A stretch of DNA of 38,733 nucleotides, taken from NCBI GenBank assembly GCA_025361585.1, contig JANYKK010000089.1, forward strand, positions 1 to 38,733. Direction: 5' to 3'. The translations under genes and the position numbers were made by a program. The notes under the pieces were generated by a model that saw only the letters and a program-made list of their open reading frames with translations, ran no database searches and was not told where the DNA came from. Positions 1-8,707 of this stretch are shown piece by piece. Source of the DNA: Methylobacter sp. GTDB lineage: Bacteria; Pseudomonadota; Gammaproteobacteria; Methylococcales; Methylomonadaceae. Within the stretch, counting starts at the first letter, position 1, and each line of letters begins with the position of its first letter.

Positions 1-1058
1 GTCGGCGGACGTATCGCGCTGACCAGGAAACCGGCATCCAACAAAGCATTGCTGATGTCCACGGCTGTTTGACTGTCGCCGATCAGGATGGGCTGGATAG
101 CTGACGATGACGGCATCAAGGTTAAGCCCAACTGCTCTGCGCCCAGCCGGAATCGCTCCGACAGTTGTTTGAGCTTGTCCCTGCGCCAGTTTTCTTCGAT
201 GGCTATTTTCAGGCTAGCCCGAGTCGCTTCTGCAACCGCCGCCGGTAACGCGGTGGTATAAATATAAGTGCGGGCTTTCTGGATCAACGTTTCAATCAGC
301 AGCTCGGAACCCGCGACGAACGCGCCGAACGTACCCAAACCTTTGCCCAAAGTTCCCATCAATACAGGCACATCGTCCTGCCCAAGGCCGTAATGCTCCA
401 AAACCCCGCCGCCGTGCTCGCCGATGACGCCCAGTCCATGCGCATCGTCAACCATCAGCCAAGCATCATGTTTTTTTGCGGCGACAGCCAATTCATTAAG
501 CGGCGCGAAATCGCCATCCATGCTGAATACGCCATCGGTCACAACCAGCTTGCGGCCTGATGCTTTACCCAAATTTGCTTCGAGATCAATCATGTCGGCA
601 TGTGCATAGCGCTTGAATCGTGCGCCGGACAACAAACCTCCATCCAACAAAGACGCATGATTTAGCCGGTCTTCAAACACCGCATCGCCTCGACCCAATA
701 AAGCCGAAATCACGCCGATGTTTGCCATGTAGCCGGTGGAAAACAACAATGCCCGCTCGCGACCGGTAAAAGCCGCCAACTCTTCTTCCAGCGCATGATG
801 AGCCGAACTGTGTCCGCAAATCAAATGCGCCGAGCCGCTGCCGACCCCGTAGCGATCCGCACCGGCTTTAAACGCCTCAACCACATCGGGATGATTGGCC
901 AGCCCCAAATAATCATTACTGCAAAAATTGACGACAGTCTTGCCGTCAATTTCCAGGTTAATGCCTTGAGGGGATGCGCTGACCCGCCTTGACCGATACA
1001 GGCCCTGCCGGGCAATATCGTCGAGGCCGGATGCTAATTCTGAGAATGGAGGTGTCAT
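1..1058 (-). CDS. bioF: 8-amino-7-oxononanoate synthase, 3' end cut by window edge
   Basis: This PLP enzyme condenses pimeloyl-ACP (or pimeloyl-CoA) with L-alanine in the second stage of biotin synthesis. About 352 codons are present and the reading frame runs off base 1 without a stop; the usual length is near 385 residues, so only the C-terminus is missing, which is why the ORF track omits it. The N-terminus reads [12 protein letters not shown] and is followed by the family motif [10 protein letters not shown]. The region near base 330 encodes [16 protein letters not shown], which carries the PLP-binding lysine segment. The start at 1058 is supported by the good N-terminal match. It lies downstream of bioB on the same strand, separated by about 110 bases containing a large inverted repeat, so cotranscription is likely but could be attenuated. 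Confidence 0.95.
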   Translation of the reverse strand, partial: MTPPFSELASGLDDIARQGLYRSRRVSASPQGINLEIDGKTVVNFCSNDYLGLANHPDVVEAFKAGADRYGVGSGSAHLICGHSSAHHALEEELAAFTGRERALLFSTGYMANIGVISALLGRGDAVFEDRLNHASLLDGGLLSGARFKRYAHADMIDLEANLGKASGRKLVVTDGVFSMDGDFAPLNELAVAAKKHDAWLMVDDAHGLGVIGEHGGGVLEHYGLGQDDVPVLMGTLGKGLGTFGAFVAGSELLIETLIQKARTYIYTTALPAAVAEATRASLKIAIEENWRRDKLKQLSERFRLGAEQLGLTLMPSSSAIQPILIGDSQTAVDISNALLDAGFLVSAIRPP

Positions 1059-1071
1059 AAAAGTCGGTAAT

Positions 1072-1137
1072 ATTCACCACGAAGGACACGAAGAATGAAA
1101 TGTAAAACTTCGTGTCCTTCGTGCCTTCGTGGTGAAT
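1072..1137. repeat. Intergenic inverted repeat of the CACGAAGGACACGAAG type
   Basis: The left arm ATTCACCACGAAGGACACGA is answered by a right arm whose reverse complement is the same apart from an 8-base extra unit (GCACGAAG). The arms are 22 and 30 bases with a 14-base loop, and a T7 run follows on the plus strand. It lies between bioB and bioF and could act as an mRNA hairpin or terminator. A shorter related piece (CGTGTCTTTCGTGG) occurs near 3060, after comF, so this is probably a dispersed genomic repeat of the host. Confidence 0.8.
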
Positions 1138-1170
1138 AATTTTTTTATTGGTAACTGGACGATTAATTCA

Positions 1171-2139
1171 TCAAGCGTAACTTGAACCGCCGGAATGAAC
1201 TCCCAGCCGATCAAACAACGCCAAATCATGGTTAGTCATCGGATTATCGGTGGTCAATAATTTATCGCCGTAAAAAATTGAATTGGCTCCGGCCAAAAAG
1301 CACAGCGCCTGCATTTCATCGCTCATGTTGTTACGCCCTGCGGACAAACGCACCCGCGATTTCGGCATCATGATCCTGGCGACCGCTATGGTTCTGATAA
1401 AAACGATCGGATCCAGCGCTTCGGCACCCATCAGCGGCGTACCCTCAACCTGAACCAACATATTGACCGGCACGCTTTCGGGGTGCTTGGGCAGGTTTGC
1501 CAGCTCGATCAGCAGATTGGCGCGGTCGACATCGCTCTCGCCCATGCCGACGATGCCACCGCAACACACGTTAATCCCCGCATCTCTGACTCGCGCCAAG
1601 GTATCCAGCCGATCCTGATAAGTCCGCGTGGTGATGACTTCGGAATAATAGTCTTCCGAAGTATCCAGATTGTGGTTGTAATAATCCAGGCCGCCCTCTT
1701 TTAACCTGATTGTTTGGGCGTCCGTCAGCATGCCCAAAGTTACGCAGGTTTCCATACCGAGCGCCTTAACGCCCTGAACCATTTCCACAACTCGTTCAAC
1801 GTCCCGGTCTTTTGGCTGCCGCCAAGCCGCGCCCATGCAAAAACGCGATGCGCCTTGATCTTTGGCCAGCTGCGCTTGCTTCAACACCGCATCAACCGGC
1901 ATTAACGCCTCGGGCGTCAAATCGGAATCGTAGCGGGCACTTTGCGGGCAATAACCGCAGTCTTCGGAACAGGAACCGGTTTTGATGCTCAGCAGGCTGC
2001 TAATCTGGACTTCATTGGGATCGAAGTTCTCGCGGTGTACGGTTTGCGCCTTAAAAATCAGATCATTAAAAGGCAACGCATAAAGCGCTTGCACTTCGTC
2101 CAACTGCCAGTCATGGCGAATTGCAGGGTTTGCAGACAT
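1171..2139 (-). CDS. bioB: Biotin synthase (radical SAM)
   Basis: The enzyme inserts sulfur into dethiobiotin in the last step of biotin synthesis. The protein is 322 residues, normal for the family. The radical SAM cysteine motif is visible as [14 protein letters not shown], and other family landmarks include [25 protein letters not shown] and the late SAGRNNMS segment that supplies the arginine ligand of the 2Fe-2S cluster. The start [11 protein letters not shown] has a GGAG ribosome site about 9 bases upstream. It is divergent from the comF-family gene, and a BirA-like inverted repeat with an overlapping TTGACA lies in the 80-base gap, suggesting biotin-responsive repression. Confidence 0.98.
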   Translation of the reverse strand: MSANPAIRHDWQLDEVQALYALPFNDLIFKAQTVHRENFDPNEVQISSLLSIKTGSCSEDCGYCPQSARYDSDLTPEALMPVDAVLKQAQLAKDQGASRFCMGAAWRQPKDRDVERVVEMVQGVKALGMETCVTLGMLTDAQTIRLKEGGLDYYNHNLDTSEDYYSEVITTRTYQDRLDTLARVRDAGINVCCGGIVGMGESDVDRANLLIELANLPKHPESVPVNMLVQVEGTPLMGAEALDPIVFIRTIAVARIMMPKSRVRLSAGRNNMSDEMQALCFLAGANSIFYGDKLLTTDNPMTNHDLALFDRLGVHSGGSSYA

Positions 2140-2200
2140 TCTGTTAAGCTCCAGTGTAGGACTGAGGTATGAAGCCCATCAATCGCGAACGACGATAAAC

Positions 2201-2233
2201 TTGTCAACCTGTTTAAATAAAAATGGTATACAA
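2201..2233. promoter_or_regulatory. Candidate BirA (biotin repressor) operator
   Basis: The pattern TTGTCAACC-N15-GGTATACAA closely resembles the proteobacterial BirA box TTGTAAACC-N15/16-GGTTTACAA, and it lies upstream of bioB as expected. On the minus strand the left half contains TTGACA, a good -35 for a bioB promoter. The right half overlaps the comF start codon, so binding could also affect that gene. Seen: the inverted repeat. Inferred: BirA binding. Confidence 0.6.
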
Positions 2234-2924
2234 CTGGATCAATATTATACAGGATTACCTGCTGCCGCCTACCTGCATCTTGTGCGGAAACCCCGGACAC
2301 AGCTCCCGCGACATTTGCCATTCGTGCTACATGCAGCTACCCCGGAATAACCTGTGCTGTTATCGATGTGCAGAAATACTGGAACCACCCGCCACCGCTC
2401 CGGTGCTGTGCGGCCGCTGCCTAAGCCGCCACCCGGCTTTTGACGAAACTGTCGCGCCGTTCATCCATCAAGGTGCAATCCGACATTTGATCGGCAGCTT
2501 GAAATTCGGCGCCAATTACAAGAATGCCCGCCTGCTCGGCCTATTATTGGCCGAGCACTTAAAACAAACCGCAGAACTACCCGACTTGATAATACCGGTG
2601 CCGCTGCATAAAATCCGTTACCGCCAACGCGGCTTCAATCAAGCGATAGAAATCGCCAGAACCGTCGCCAAGGAAATGCAGATTCCGCTGGATTTAACCA
2701 GTTGCAAACGGCACCGCGACACGCCGCATCAAACCCAGCTGCCCGCCAAAAAACGCCGCAAAAACCTGAAGAATGCCTTTTCGATCATCCAACCCATCCA
2801 TGCCCGGCATATCTCGATACTGGATGATGTAATGACCACCGGCACAACAGCCCATGAACTGGCCTATGCATTGAAAAAAGCCGGAGCCAGCCGGGTCGAT
2901 GTTTGGGTGTGCGCTAGAGCTTAA
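2223..2924 (+). CDS. ComF-family amidophosphoribosyltransferase-like protein
   Basis: The protein has 233 residues, typical of the ComF/GntX family linked to DNA uptake or use of DNA as nutrient. The N-terminal third holds four CxxC-type pairs (CILC, CHSC, CYRC, CGRC), consistent with a zinc-binding module. The C-terminal part is a phosphoribosyltransferase type I fold with the PRPP loop ISILDDVMTTGTTAHEL and an earlier IIPVPLH strand. The start MVYNWINIIQDYLLPPTC matches the family layout, although no clear ribosome site is visible. It faces away from bioB. The precise biochemical activity of this family is not settled. Confidence 0.9.
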   Translation: MVYNWINIIQDYLLPPTCILCGNPGHSSRDICHSCYMQLPRNNLCCYRCAEILEPPATAPVLCGRCLSRHPAFDETVAPFIHQGAIRHLIGSLKFGANYKNARLLGLLLAEHLKQTAELPDLIIPVPLHKIRYRQRGFNQAIEIARTVAKEMQIPLDLTSCKRHRDTPHQTQLPAKKRRKNLKNAFSIIQPIHARHISILDDVMTTGTTAHELAYALKKAGASRVDVWVCARA

Positions 2925-3118
2925 CTCGCATCATCAATGCTAATATCTGTGTTTCAAAAAGAATCAGACAGTATCGTCAATTCACTGCATTTAATTGATA
3001 AACTAAACAATCATCTACATAAAGAAGAATGATTTTAATCAGCCCTTTTGTTAGTTTTTTCGTGTCTTTCGTGGACTAACTGCGTTTTTAAGATTATGTA
3101 TTGATATTTTGGACAATA
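2925..3118. other. Host intergenic gap between comF and the prophage junction
   Basis: No convincing gene is visible in these 194 bases. The segment is AT-rich. Around 3049-3080 a weak GTTAG...CTAAC pairing encloses CGTGTCTTTCGTGG, a remnant of the repeat type found between bioB and bioF. Confidence 0.6.
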
Positions 3119-3155
3119 AAAAACCCGCTAAGCCTTGTGACTTGCGGGTTTTTTT
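3119..3155. terminator. Bidirectional rho-independent terminator
   Basis: The stem AAAAACCCGC/GCGGGTTTTT with a 15-base loop is followed by a T run on the plus strand and, symmetrically, on the minus strand. It can end comF transcription from the left and tRNA-Cys transcription from the right. Confidence 0.85.
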
Positions 3156-3186
3156 GAACATCTTTGAATCTATCTAAATACACTAT

Positions 3187-3231
3187 TGGAGGCTGCGGGC
3201 GGAATCGAACCGCCGTAGATGGCTTTGCAGG
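3187..3231 (-). other. 3' fragment of tRNA-Cys(GCA): prophage attachment site
   Basis: Read on the minus strand this is the end of a tRNA: anticodon loop CTGCAAA, the 3' anticodon stem GCCAT, a short variable loop, the T arm GGCGG-TTCGATT-CCGCC, a 7-base acceptor strand CGCAGCC, discriminator T and an encoded CCA. The 5' half is absent: the bases before the anticodon loop do not form the expected ATGGC stem strand. A half tRNA with its 3' end facing host DNA and phage genes on the other side is the classic scar of integrase-mediated insertion at the anticodon loop. The intact tRNA-Cys should be at the other prophage end, outside the window. Confidence 0.85.
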
Positions 3232-3251
3232 CGCATTAATTTATATAAATT

Positions 3252-3374
3252 TCATTTAGTTAGAATAATAGCCACTAAAATAACCATGTGCCACAAAGCA
3301 TTACCACCACTAACACCCAGCACCTCTTCGGCGCTAAGCATATTTACTGGCGTGACACTAGATGATTCGCTCAT
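3252..3374 (-). CDS. 40-aa peptide with double-glycine leader motif and hydrophobic tail
   Basis: This ORF is too short for the supplied track. It encodes 40 residues. Residues 13-24, LSAEEVLGVSGG, match the double-glycine leader pattern (LSxxEVxxVxGG) of peptides cleaved and exported by C39-peptidase ABC transporters. The remaining 16 residues (NALWHMVILVAIILTK) are strongly hydrophobic, like a short membrane segment. No clear ribosome site precedes the ATG. It sits between the attachment site and the last tail gene, a usual place for phage cargo. The C-terminus of the neighbouring tail protein carries a similar stretch (SVLGVSGAN), so the peptide might instead be a broken-off relative of that tail end. 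No transporter is seen nearby. Function unknown. Confidence 0.5.
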   Translation of the reverse strand: MSESSSVTPVNMLSAEEVLGVSGGNALWHMVILVAIILTK

Positions 3375-3380
3375 GCTTTT

Positions 3381-3404
3381 ATGTACTCAATTATGTACTT
3401 AATT
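3381..3404. repeat. Tandem 12-bp repeat, possible integrase arm-type site
   Basis: ATGTACTCAATT is followed directly by ATGTACTTAATT (11 of 12 identical). The location about 150 bp inside the tRNA fragment would suit an arm-type binding site of a tyrosine integrase. That role is inferred from position only. Confidence 0.4.
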
Positions 3405-3422
3405 AAAAAACTACTTTATTAA

Positions 3423-3448
3423 AACAGCCGCCAGTGGACGGGGCTGTT
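3423..3448. terminator. Hairpin terminator after the tail operon
   Basis: The stem AACAGCC/GGCTGTT with a 12-base loop lies 40 bases past the stop of the last tail gene on the minus strand and is followed there by TTAATAAAG. It probably ends the long leftward morphogenesis transcript. Confidence 0.6.
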
Positions 3449-3487
3449 ATTTTATAGCAATTTAGGAGGGAATCGGCATTCTTAAAC

Positions 3488-6388
3488 TTATATCCTTGAA
3501 ATCCCTTTAACGCCGTTTGCGCCAGCAAGGGATGGATTAGCCCCTGATACACCTAGAACTGACTCAGGAGCGAGCAAATCGCCCACTGTAAAATCTTTAA
3601 CATCAGTAGATAACCCGGCGGGTGTCCGGTCTTTTTGGATTATATTAAAAGAATGTTTAACCTGGGTTGTCGCTGATGTTGGGCACTCCGTGTAAGCATG
3701 AGCAACAAGCCCCAACCTTGGATCGACTACTCCATACGCCACGCTATTCAAGAGAGTTGCTACCGTAGGGGGAGTATCCTTTGGATTTGAACAGAACGTT
3801 GCTGCATAGCTATCATAAACACTTGGGTATATGCCAATGGAGCTATAGGTTGCATAAGCATATTTGCCTGTAGCAGAAGTGTCCAAAGACTCGTAAGCGC
3901 TTGCTAAGCCCTCCAATTCCCTGCTTGATACCTCTGACCTTGCCATAGGCACGGCGGCAGATGTAAAAATATTAGTTGTGCTCACCCACTCATACTGCGG
4001 CGGCGTGTAACCTGTAACTTCTGCATAGGCTTGGGTATAGCCGTTGGCTGAATACCCGGTAGTCTCGGTTTGTGAGGCATCAAAAACCCTTTTTAGCAAA
4101 ATTTTCTTGTCGGATGCCAGATCCCAAAACAATACCGCCCGCTTTATCTCATGTACGGTGTATGTAAACTGGGTCACATACGAGGATATGTCCTCATGTT
4201 TCAAGGGATCATAAATAACACTACGAATATTTGTATTTTCCGAAGAATTAACCAACTGATAGTCATGGGACACAAAACTTACCCTGTCCGCCCCATCATT
4301 TGCCACATTCATAGTCAGCTCTACAGTCTTTGTAGAGCTGGCTCCCATACTTCCTGAACTGGTTCCGGTAGTGTTAATCGGCAAGTAAGCGCCAACCACC
4401 CGATGTTGGCTTTCGGTACCAGAAACCATTGAATATTGAAGATAGGCGCATACCTCAATATCTTTGTTATAGCCCACAGCCACGTAAGTTTTGCCTGCGC
4501 TTAACTGGTAGGTGCCGGATTGGTTGTCTATGCCGCCCACACTGCCGCCGTAAGTATAGTGCGCCCCTTCCGGCACCGTGAAATCCGCTGCAAACGAAAT
4601 TACGCCATTATCACTCCTAGACAAGCTTAACCGGGTTATCATGCTCTTAATCCGGCCTTCAGCCAGCATCCTGATACTGGATGCTTGGGTGCCGTTTTTG
4701 CTAAAAGAAAAAATATGGATAATGCCAAGCATCTTAAGGGTGATCGAGTACGTTGTTACCGGGGAGAAAGGAATGTCTCCGGCAGATGTCCAAGCACTCT
4801 CTTTTGGATTGATAAAGAACACCTCACCCATGCTGGTGTTCTGATCCAGCGGCATGCAGACGGCGATCAAGGTGGTTTTAAGCATGCCTACACCCAAAAC
4901 ATGTCTCGGCGGCGCACAATAAGCAGCTGTATTCGACCACTTGGCACCGCCTTTATAAATGTCGGCTCCCCACCGCTGGTACACCGTATACTGCCCATAA
5001 CTATAAGGGCTGTACCCTAGAGCAACCATGTTATTAGTATGTTCCGTGGCCTTGTAATCATCCACCGGATCCGGCGCTACATGATACCCCCACGGCCCCG
5101 CCCAGGTTAATATTGTTTTTCCGTCTGACCAGTAGCAATTGCCCGCCACAGGATCACCTCCATCAGCCGCCAAAAAACCGCGTTGTAAAATAAAACCGGT
5201 ATTGGCCGCAGTCACCACGCGTGGCCTACCGTATGTCATTAACACGCTGGAATGCGCCCCACCCATCGTCCCCGGATCGGTTCCCGGCGTGGTGACCGGA
5301 GAAGGCGCAGGCGATTGGGTCGGGGTTGTCGATGGCGGAACCGGCGGTACGGCAAACGGCTGCCCCCAACCATTGGGTGCGCTATCCGACACCGGACAAA
5401 CCAACACACTGCCCGTGGCTCCCTCGCGCGGATTCGAATAGAACCCTATCACTGTCGGAACACCCTCACCTTTGTGTAGATCAACAATGACTTTATCGCC
5501 GTCCTCGAAGGCCGCCGCATCGCTGTCCATGTAAACAATTTCACCGCCGGAATATTTGATTTGCTGGCTGACTATGTTGCCGCCGCCATAGCCGGCACTG
5601 GCATCCATTGTCGATATAAAGTTGGGCAGTATCGGCTTGTCGCTTATGATTTTTTCATTATATTTGTCAATGTCATATCGTCCGATAAATTCAATATTGC
5701 ATTTTGTCCCATCGTTGGACGGATCGTCCAATCCCGATACTGTCGCGATGCGGTACATACCCTTATGTCGCTGCATCGCCGGAGCCATACACAGGTTAAA
5801 CCATGCTGCGAATGATGATGTCGCCAATATGTGTTGCAGTTTGTTGGCTGGCGCTTTTTTTAGTCCGGGCAACCACACGCCGGTGTCGTTCCGTATTTGG
5901 TTGGTGATCGGGTCGCGCTCTAATAGATAATCAACCTCTATGCTTTCCATCTCGCCGGTTAAGTCTTCGTTGTATTCGACGCACCAAGCTGTGGTTTCGA
6001 TACTGCGGGGGCAGTTTTTTTCAAGATAGGCTTTTTCTTTTTCCAGTGATGTTTTTTTTAGTTTGAGCCGCTTGATTTCGTTATCGCATAGCTCGACCGC
6101 CGCTTGCGCCTTAAAAACCTTATCTATCAAGCCATTCATGGTATGTTGGTTGCTCACCAGCTCTTTAGCCGTTGCCGTGCGCGTGTAGTTATCCATTTCC
6201 ATTTTTGCATCGCGCAGTGCGGCGTCCAACGGCGCCTTTTTGTCTTCCAGGTCTTTCAGTTTTTTCGCGAATCCGGCTAGATCGCCTTGAATTGAGGACT
6301 GACGCTGGTCGATAACAAAGTTATCAAAATTTACCCTGACGTTGTATTGGCCTTTTCCGAGACTCGACAAAACAGTGACACTACCCAT
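3488..6388 (-). CDS. Large phage tail tip / host-specificity protein
   Basis: The ORF track start at 6517 lies inside the upstream gene. The ATG at 6388 (MGSVTVLSSLGKGQYNV) is preceded by a strong GGAGG and follows the upstream stop by two bases, so the protein is 966 residues. Residues about 30-120 are charged and likely coiled coil (AGFAKKLKDLEDKKAPLDAALRDA). A Pro/Thr-rich linker (VPPVPPSTTPTQSPAPSP) follows near residue 350, and then a long Gly/Ser/Thr/Tyr-rich region of beta-sheet character with no recognisable enzyme motif. As the largest protein at the distal end of the tail operon it is probably the receptor-binding or central tail-tip component. The C-terminus SVLGVSGANPSLAG resembles the leader motif of the 40-aa peptide next door. 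Confidence 0.75.
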   Translation of the reverse strand: MGSVTVLSSLGKGQYNVRVNFDNFVIDQRQSSIQGDLAGFAKKLKDLEDKKAPLDAALRDAKMEMDNYTRTATAKELVSNQHTMNGLIDKVFKAQAAVELCDNEIKRLKLKKTSLEKEKAYLEKNCPRSIETTAWCVEYNEDLTGEMESIEVDYLLERDPITNQIRNDTGVWLPGLKKAPANKLQHILATSSFAAWFNLCMAPAMQRHKGMYRIATVSGLDDPSNDGTKCNIEFIGRYDIDKYNEKIISDKPILPNFISTMDASAGYGGGNIVSQQIKYSGGEIVYMDSDAAAFEDGDKVIVDLHKGEGVPTVIGFYSNPREGATGSVLVCPVSDSAPNGWGQPFAVPPVPPSTTPTQSPAPSPVTTPGTDPGTMGGAHSSVLMTYGRPRVVTAANTGFILQRGFLAADGGDPVAGNCYWSDGKTILTWAGPWGYHVAPDPVDDYKATEHTNNMVALGYSPYSYGQYTVYQRWGADIYKGGAKWSNTAAYCAPPRHVLGVGMLKTTLIAVCMPLDQNTSMGEVFFINPKESAWTSAGDIPFSPVTTYSITLKMLGIIHIFSFSKNGTQASSIRMLAEGRIKSMITRLSLSRSDNGVISFAADFTVPEGAHYTYGGSVGGIDNQSGTYQLSAGKTYVAVGYNKDIEVCAYLQYSMVSGTESQHRVVGAYLPINTTGTSSGSMGASSTKTVELTMNVANDGADRVSFVSHDYQLVNSSENTNIRSVIYDPLKHEDISSYVTQFTYTVHEIKRAVLFWDLASDKKILLKRVFDASQTETTGYSANGYTQAYAEVTGYTPPQYEWVSTTNIFTSAAVPMARSEVSSRELEGLASAYESLDTSATGKYAYATYSSIGIYPSVYDSYAATFCSNPKDTPPTVATLLNSVAYGVVDPRLGLVAHAYTECPTSATTQVKHSFNIIQKDRTPAGLSTDVKDFTVGDLLAPESVLGVSGANPSLAGANGVKGISRI

Positions 6389-6390
6389 TT

Positions 6391-7878
6391 TTAAGCCTCC
6401 GCAATTTCCATGATAGTTGTCTTGGTATCGACAATATGAGTGATGCCACCAATAATAAAAGTGGTGTTGTTGATGGTTGCGGTGTCGCCCGGCCTTAGCC
6501 TTGGATCGATCTCGCAACGGTAACGGTGTTTTCCGCCGCTCAAACCAAAAAAGGTCGCGTTTTTTAGTGCGATTGTTTTGGGCGTTTGCGGGATCATGTT
6601 GCCGGTACCGGACAGTTGCCCGGTTACGCCGGATTTGCCGCCGGACGATAAATCGATTCGTTCAAATAAAACTTCTACCATCAAGAACGGCAACTCCGTG
6701 CCGTCGCTCAGCACGTAGGCTCGCCATATCCTCAATCTACCTAAATTTCGGGCGACGATTTCATCAACGTAATTATCTGCGCCCTTTAGCACACAGGACA
6801 TATAAGACGTGCTGTCGCCGTTTATGCGGGTCTGGAATGAGCTGATAGGAAGCTCTGCATCGGTTGGCAGGCCGTTTTCAGCACCGGTTAGATAACATCG
6901 GTAGCGCGTGGCCAGCCAGACAGCAGGTATTGGCGCTAACACCCTACCCTCAAATACAGGCACATTGCCAACAATAGCCAGATGTAACTGTGCTGGGTTT
7001 AGATAATGAAAATCCGGCACAAGTCCAACTAAGGCTAACGCACCCTGCCCCGGCTTTACTTTTACCGTGTCGATAAATGAATGAACTAGCTGAGCACCCG
7101 CAATGGATAGGTTACCTTGGGCAGGAATCCATTTATCCGTGGAAGTAGAGGCAAAGCCTCCAGCCAATGCCAAAGCGCCTTGCAGTGGGGTTCCTGCAAA
7201 TGGCGTGGGGGTGATTGTTCCGCTAAGAGGATATGCGCCTATAGGGGGAGTAAAGTTAGCTGTATATCTGGCGATTCCGTTGGTTATTCTAAGATCGTCG
7301 ATATAACCATTCAATGGATTCGCGCCGTATGAGGGGTCATAATTACCAATAAACCCAATAGGTTTAGTTATCGAATTGGGGGAGCTTATAGATCCTTCGA
7401 GCACGCCATTAACGTATAAATATAAAACGTTACTAGCCTTTACTACGGCCACATGATACCAAGTGTTGACCGCTAGAGGGGTCGTTCCATAAATTCCCGT
7501 GGTATTACCGGCAATAACAAATAGATTGCCTGCTGATCTTAACCGCAAAAGGAATGAATCCGTGCCAAAAACGCCAATACTACTCGATACTATCCCCTGA
7601 TAATATCCAGTAGCATTGAACCGAACCCAGCACTCTACCGTAAAATCCCCTGTATTAAACGTTAAATCCACACCTCCAGGGACTGATAGATACCCTCCAC
7701 TCAATAAAGCGCTAGAGCCGCCCCATTTACTTTGAACGGTGCTTATAGCAACATTGCCGTTATTAAATGTAACGGGGTGGTTACTTGCAGATTTATCTAA
7801 AGTAGTAACATCCCCGTTACTCCCGTCAAAAGGCAATAATAGAGATACATTACTGAAATTAACATCAGAAGTCGGCAT
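6391..7878 (-). CDS. Tail protein with N-terminal LamG-like domain
   Basis: The protein has 495 residues. Residues about 5-220 form a LamG/concanavalin-like jelly roll: LLLPFDGSNGD, DFTVECWVRF, WYHVAVVKASNVLYLYVNG and GYIDDLRITNGIARYTANF are standard landmarks of this sugar-binding fold. The remaining part (RYRCYLTGAENGLPTDAELPISSFQTR onward) looks like a phage tail-tip domain with a beta-rich end. It lies between the 154-aa tail protein and the large tip protein, all with near-zero spacing. A carbohydrate-binding domain in a tail protein suggests initial adsorption to surface polysaccharide; this is inference. Confidence 0.75.
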   Translation of the reverse strand: MPTSDVNFSNVSLLLPFDGSNGDVTTLDKSASNHPVTFNNGNVAISTVQSKWGGSSALLSGGYLSVPGGVDLTFNTGDFTVECWVRFNATGYYQGIVSSSIGVFGTDSFLLRLRSAGNLFVIAGNTTGIYGTTPLAVNTWYHVAVVKASNVLYLYVNGVLEGSISSPNSITKPIGFIGNYDPSYGANPLNGYIDDLRITNGIARYTANFTPPIGAYPLSGTITPTPFAGTPLQGALALAGGFASTSTDKWIPAQGNLSIAGAQLVHSFIDTVKVKPGQGALALVGLVPDFHYLNPAQLHLAIVGNVPVFEGRVLAPIPAVWLATRYRCYLTGAENGLPTDAELPISSFQTRINGDSTSYMSCVLKGADNYVDEIVARNLGRLRIWRAYVLSDGTELPFLMVEVLFERIDLSSGGKSGVTGQLSGTGNMIPQTPKTIALKNATFFGLSGGKHRYRCEIDPRLRPGDTATINNTTFIIGGITHIVDTKTTIMEIAEA

Positions 7879-7880
7879 GA

Positions 7881-8345
7881 TTAAGTTGTCTTAAACCAGC
7901 CATTAACAGGTGCATAAACTATAAATGAACTGGCAGCGCTGGATACAGTGGAACCTGCGGTAGCTGTGTTCAGATCTACGTAAAAAAGGAGCTTATCGGT
8001 ACTTGCGTTATACGCTCCCGCCACCGCAGGTTCTACGGCTATCAAAAACTTGGCCGTAATAGTAGTGGTAGCCCCAAAATCAGCGTCGGCGGACTTATAA
8101 TACGTGCTTCCTGGTGTTGTTGTGTTATCGATAGCCAACCCTGTGGCGGCTATCGGTGCGCCGTTCCCGGACGTAATAACCCCTGTTAAATCCGCAGTTG
8201 TGGCATGGGCGGCGAGCGGCGTATAAGCGGCGCTCGCTAGAATAAACATGAGGTTACCCGCTGCGGCGTTATCCCACTGCCTGTTGGCACCTGAAAAGAG
8301 GGTCTTTTCAAGACCGTTGTATTTTGTAACGGCTCCGACTGTCAT
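7881..8345 (-). CDS. Small virion or tail protein
   Basis: The 154-residue protein is Ala/Thr/Gly-rich (MTVGAVTKYNGLEKTLFSGANRQWDNAAAG) and has no enzyme motif. Such composition is common in phage structural proteins. It stands in the tail operon between the 116-aa protein and the LamG tail protein, three bases from the latter. The start at 8345 is preceded by AAGGAGCC, a strong ribosome site. I do not recognise the family. Confidence 0.65.
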   Translation of the reverse strand: MTVGAVTKYNGLEKTLFSGANRQWDNAAAGNLMFILASAAYTPLAAHATTADLTGVITSGNGAPIAATGLAIDNTTTPGSTYYKSADADFGATTTITAKFLIAVEPAVAGAYNASTDKLLFYVDLNTATAGSTVSSAASSFIVYAPVNGWFKTT

Positions 8346-8354
8346 GATGGCTCC

Positions 8355-8705
8355 TTATGTAAGTTGTGATTTAACTAAAAAACTGATTTTAAAATCCTGA
8401 GCCTCGTCCACGCGCTCAACTACCCCGAGAAAGCAGCCGGCCTTGCAAGACAATACCAACAGACTATGCCGCTGCAAGGTCAGCAACAAGGCCGCCCGTG
8501 CGGTTGATCTGAGGTTGGGTACGGCTATGGAAAAAGTCGCATCACTGGCGCTGAAGCCGTTGTCCACAATTAAAGCGCCGCCGTCAAGCGTGGCTGTCCG
8601 AGACACACGGCGAGATAACGTTGACAGGTCGCTTCTGCTCATATCTGCCTCTATCTGGTGGTCTCCAGAATAATCGAATAAACTGCTGCACAGGCTAATG
8701 CGCAT
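8355..8705 (-). CDS. Tail protein following tape measure
   Basis: The 116-residue protein begins MRISLCSSLFDYSGDHQIEADMSRSD and is beta-rich, with the motif SDATFSIAVPNLRSTARAALLLTLQRHSLLVLSCKAGCF. Its place immediately after the tape measure gene (2-base gap) is where distal tail or tape-measure-associated proteins are encoded in siphoviruses. The family is not recognised with certainty. It is co-oriented with its neighbours and almost certainly in one transcript. Confidence 0.65.
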   Translation of the reverse strand: MRISLCSSLFDYSGDHQIEADMSRSDLSTLSRRVSRTATLDGGALIVDNGFSASDATFSIAVPNLRSTARAALLLTLQRHSLLVLSCKAGCFLGVVERVDEAQDFKISFLVKSQLT

Positions 8706-8707
8706 AA

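Noticed and set aside
5139-5479. Plus-strand ORFs opposite the tail-tip gene
   Set aside because: Shadow frames of the Pro/Thr-rich linker; low-complexity Gly/Arg output without ribosome sites.
6389-6517. 43-residue His/Tyr-rich extension (HHFYYWWHHSYC) of the large tail-tip protein
   Set aside because: It is the upstream tail gene read in another frame; the ATG at 6388 has a strong ribosome site.
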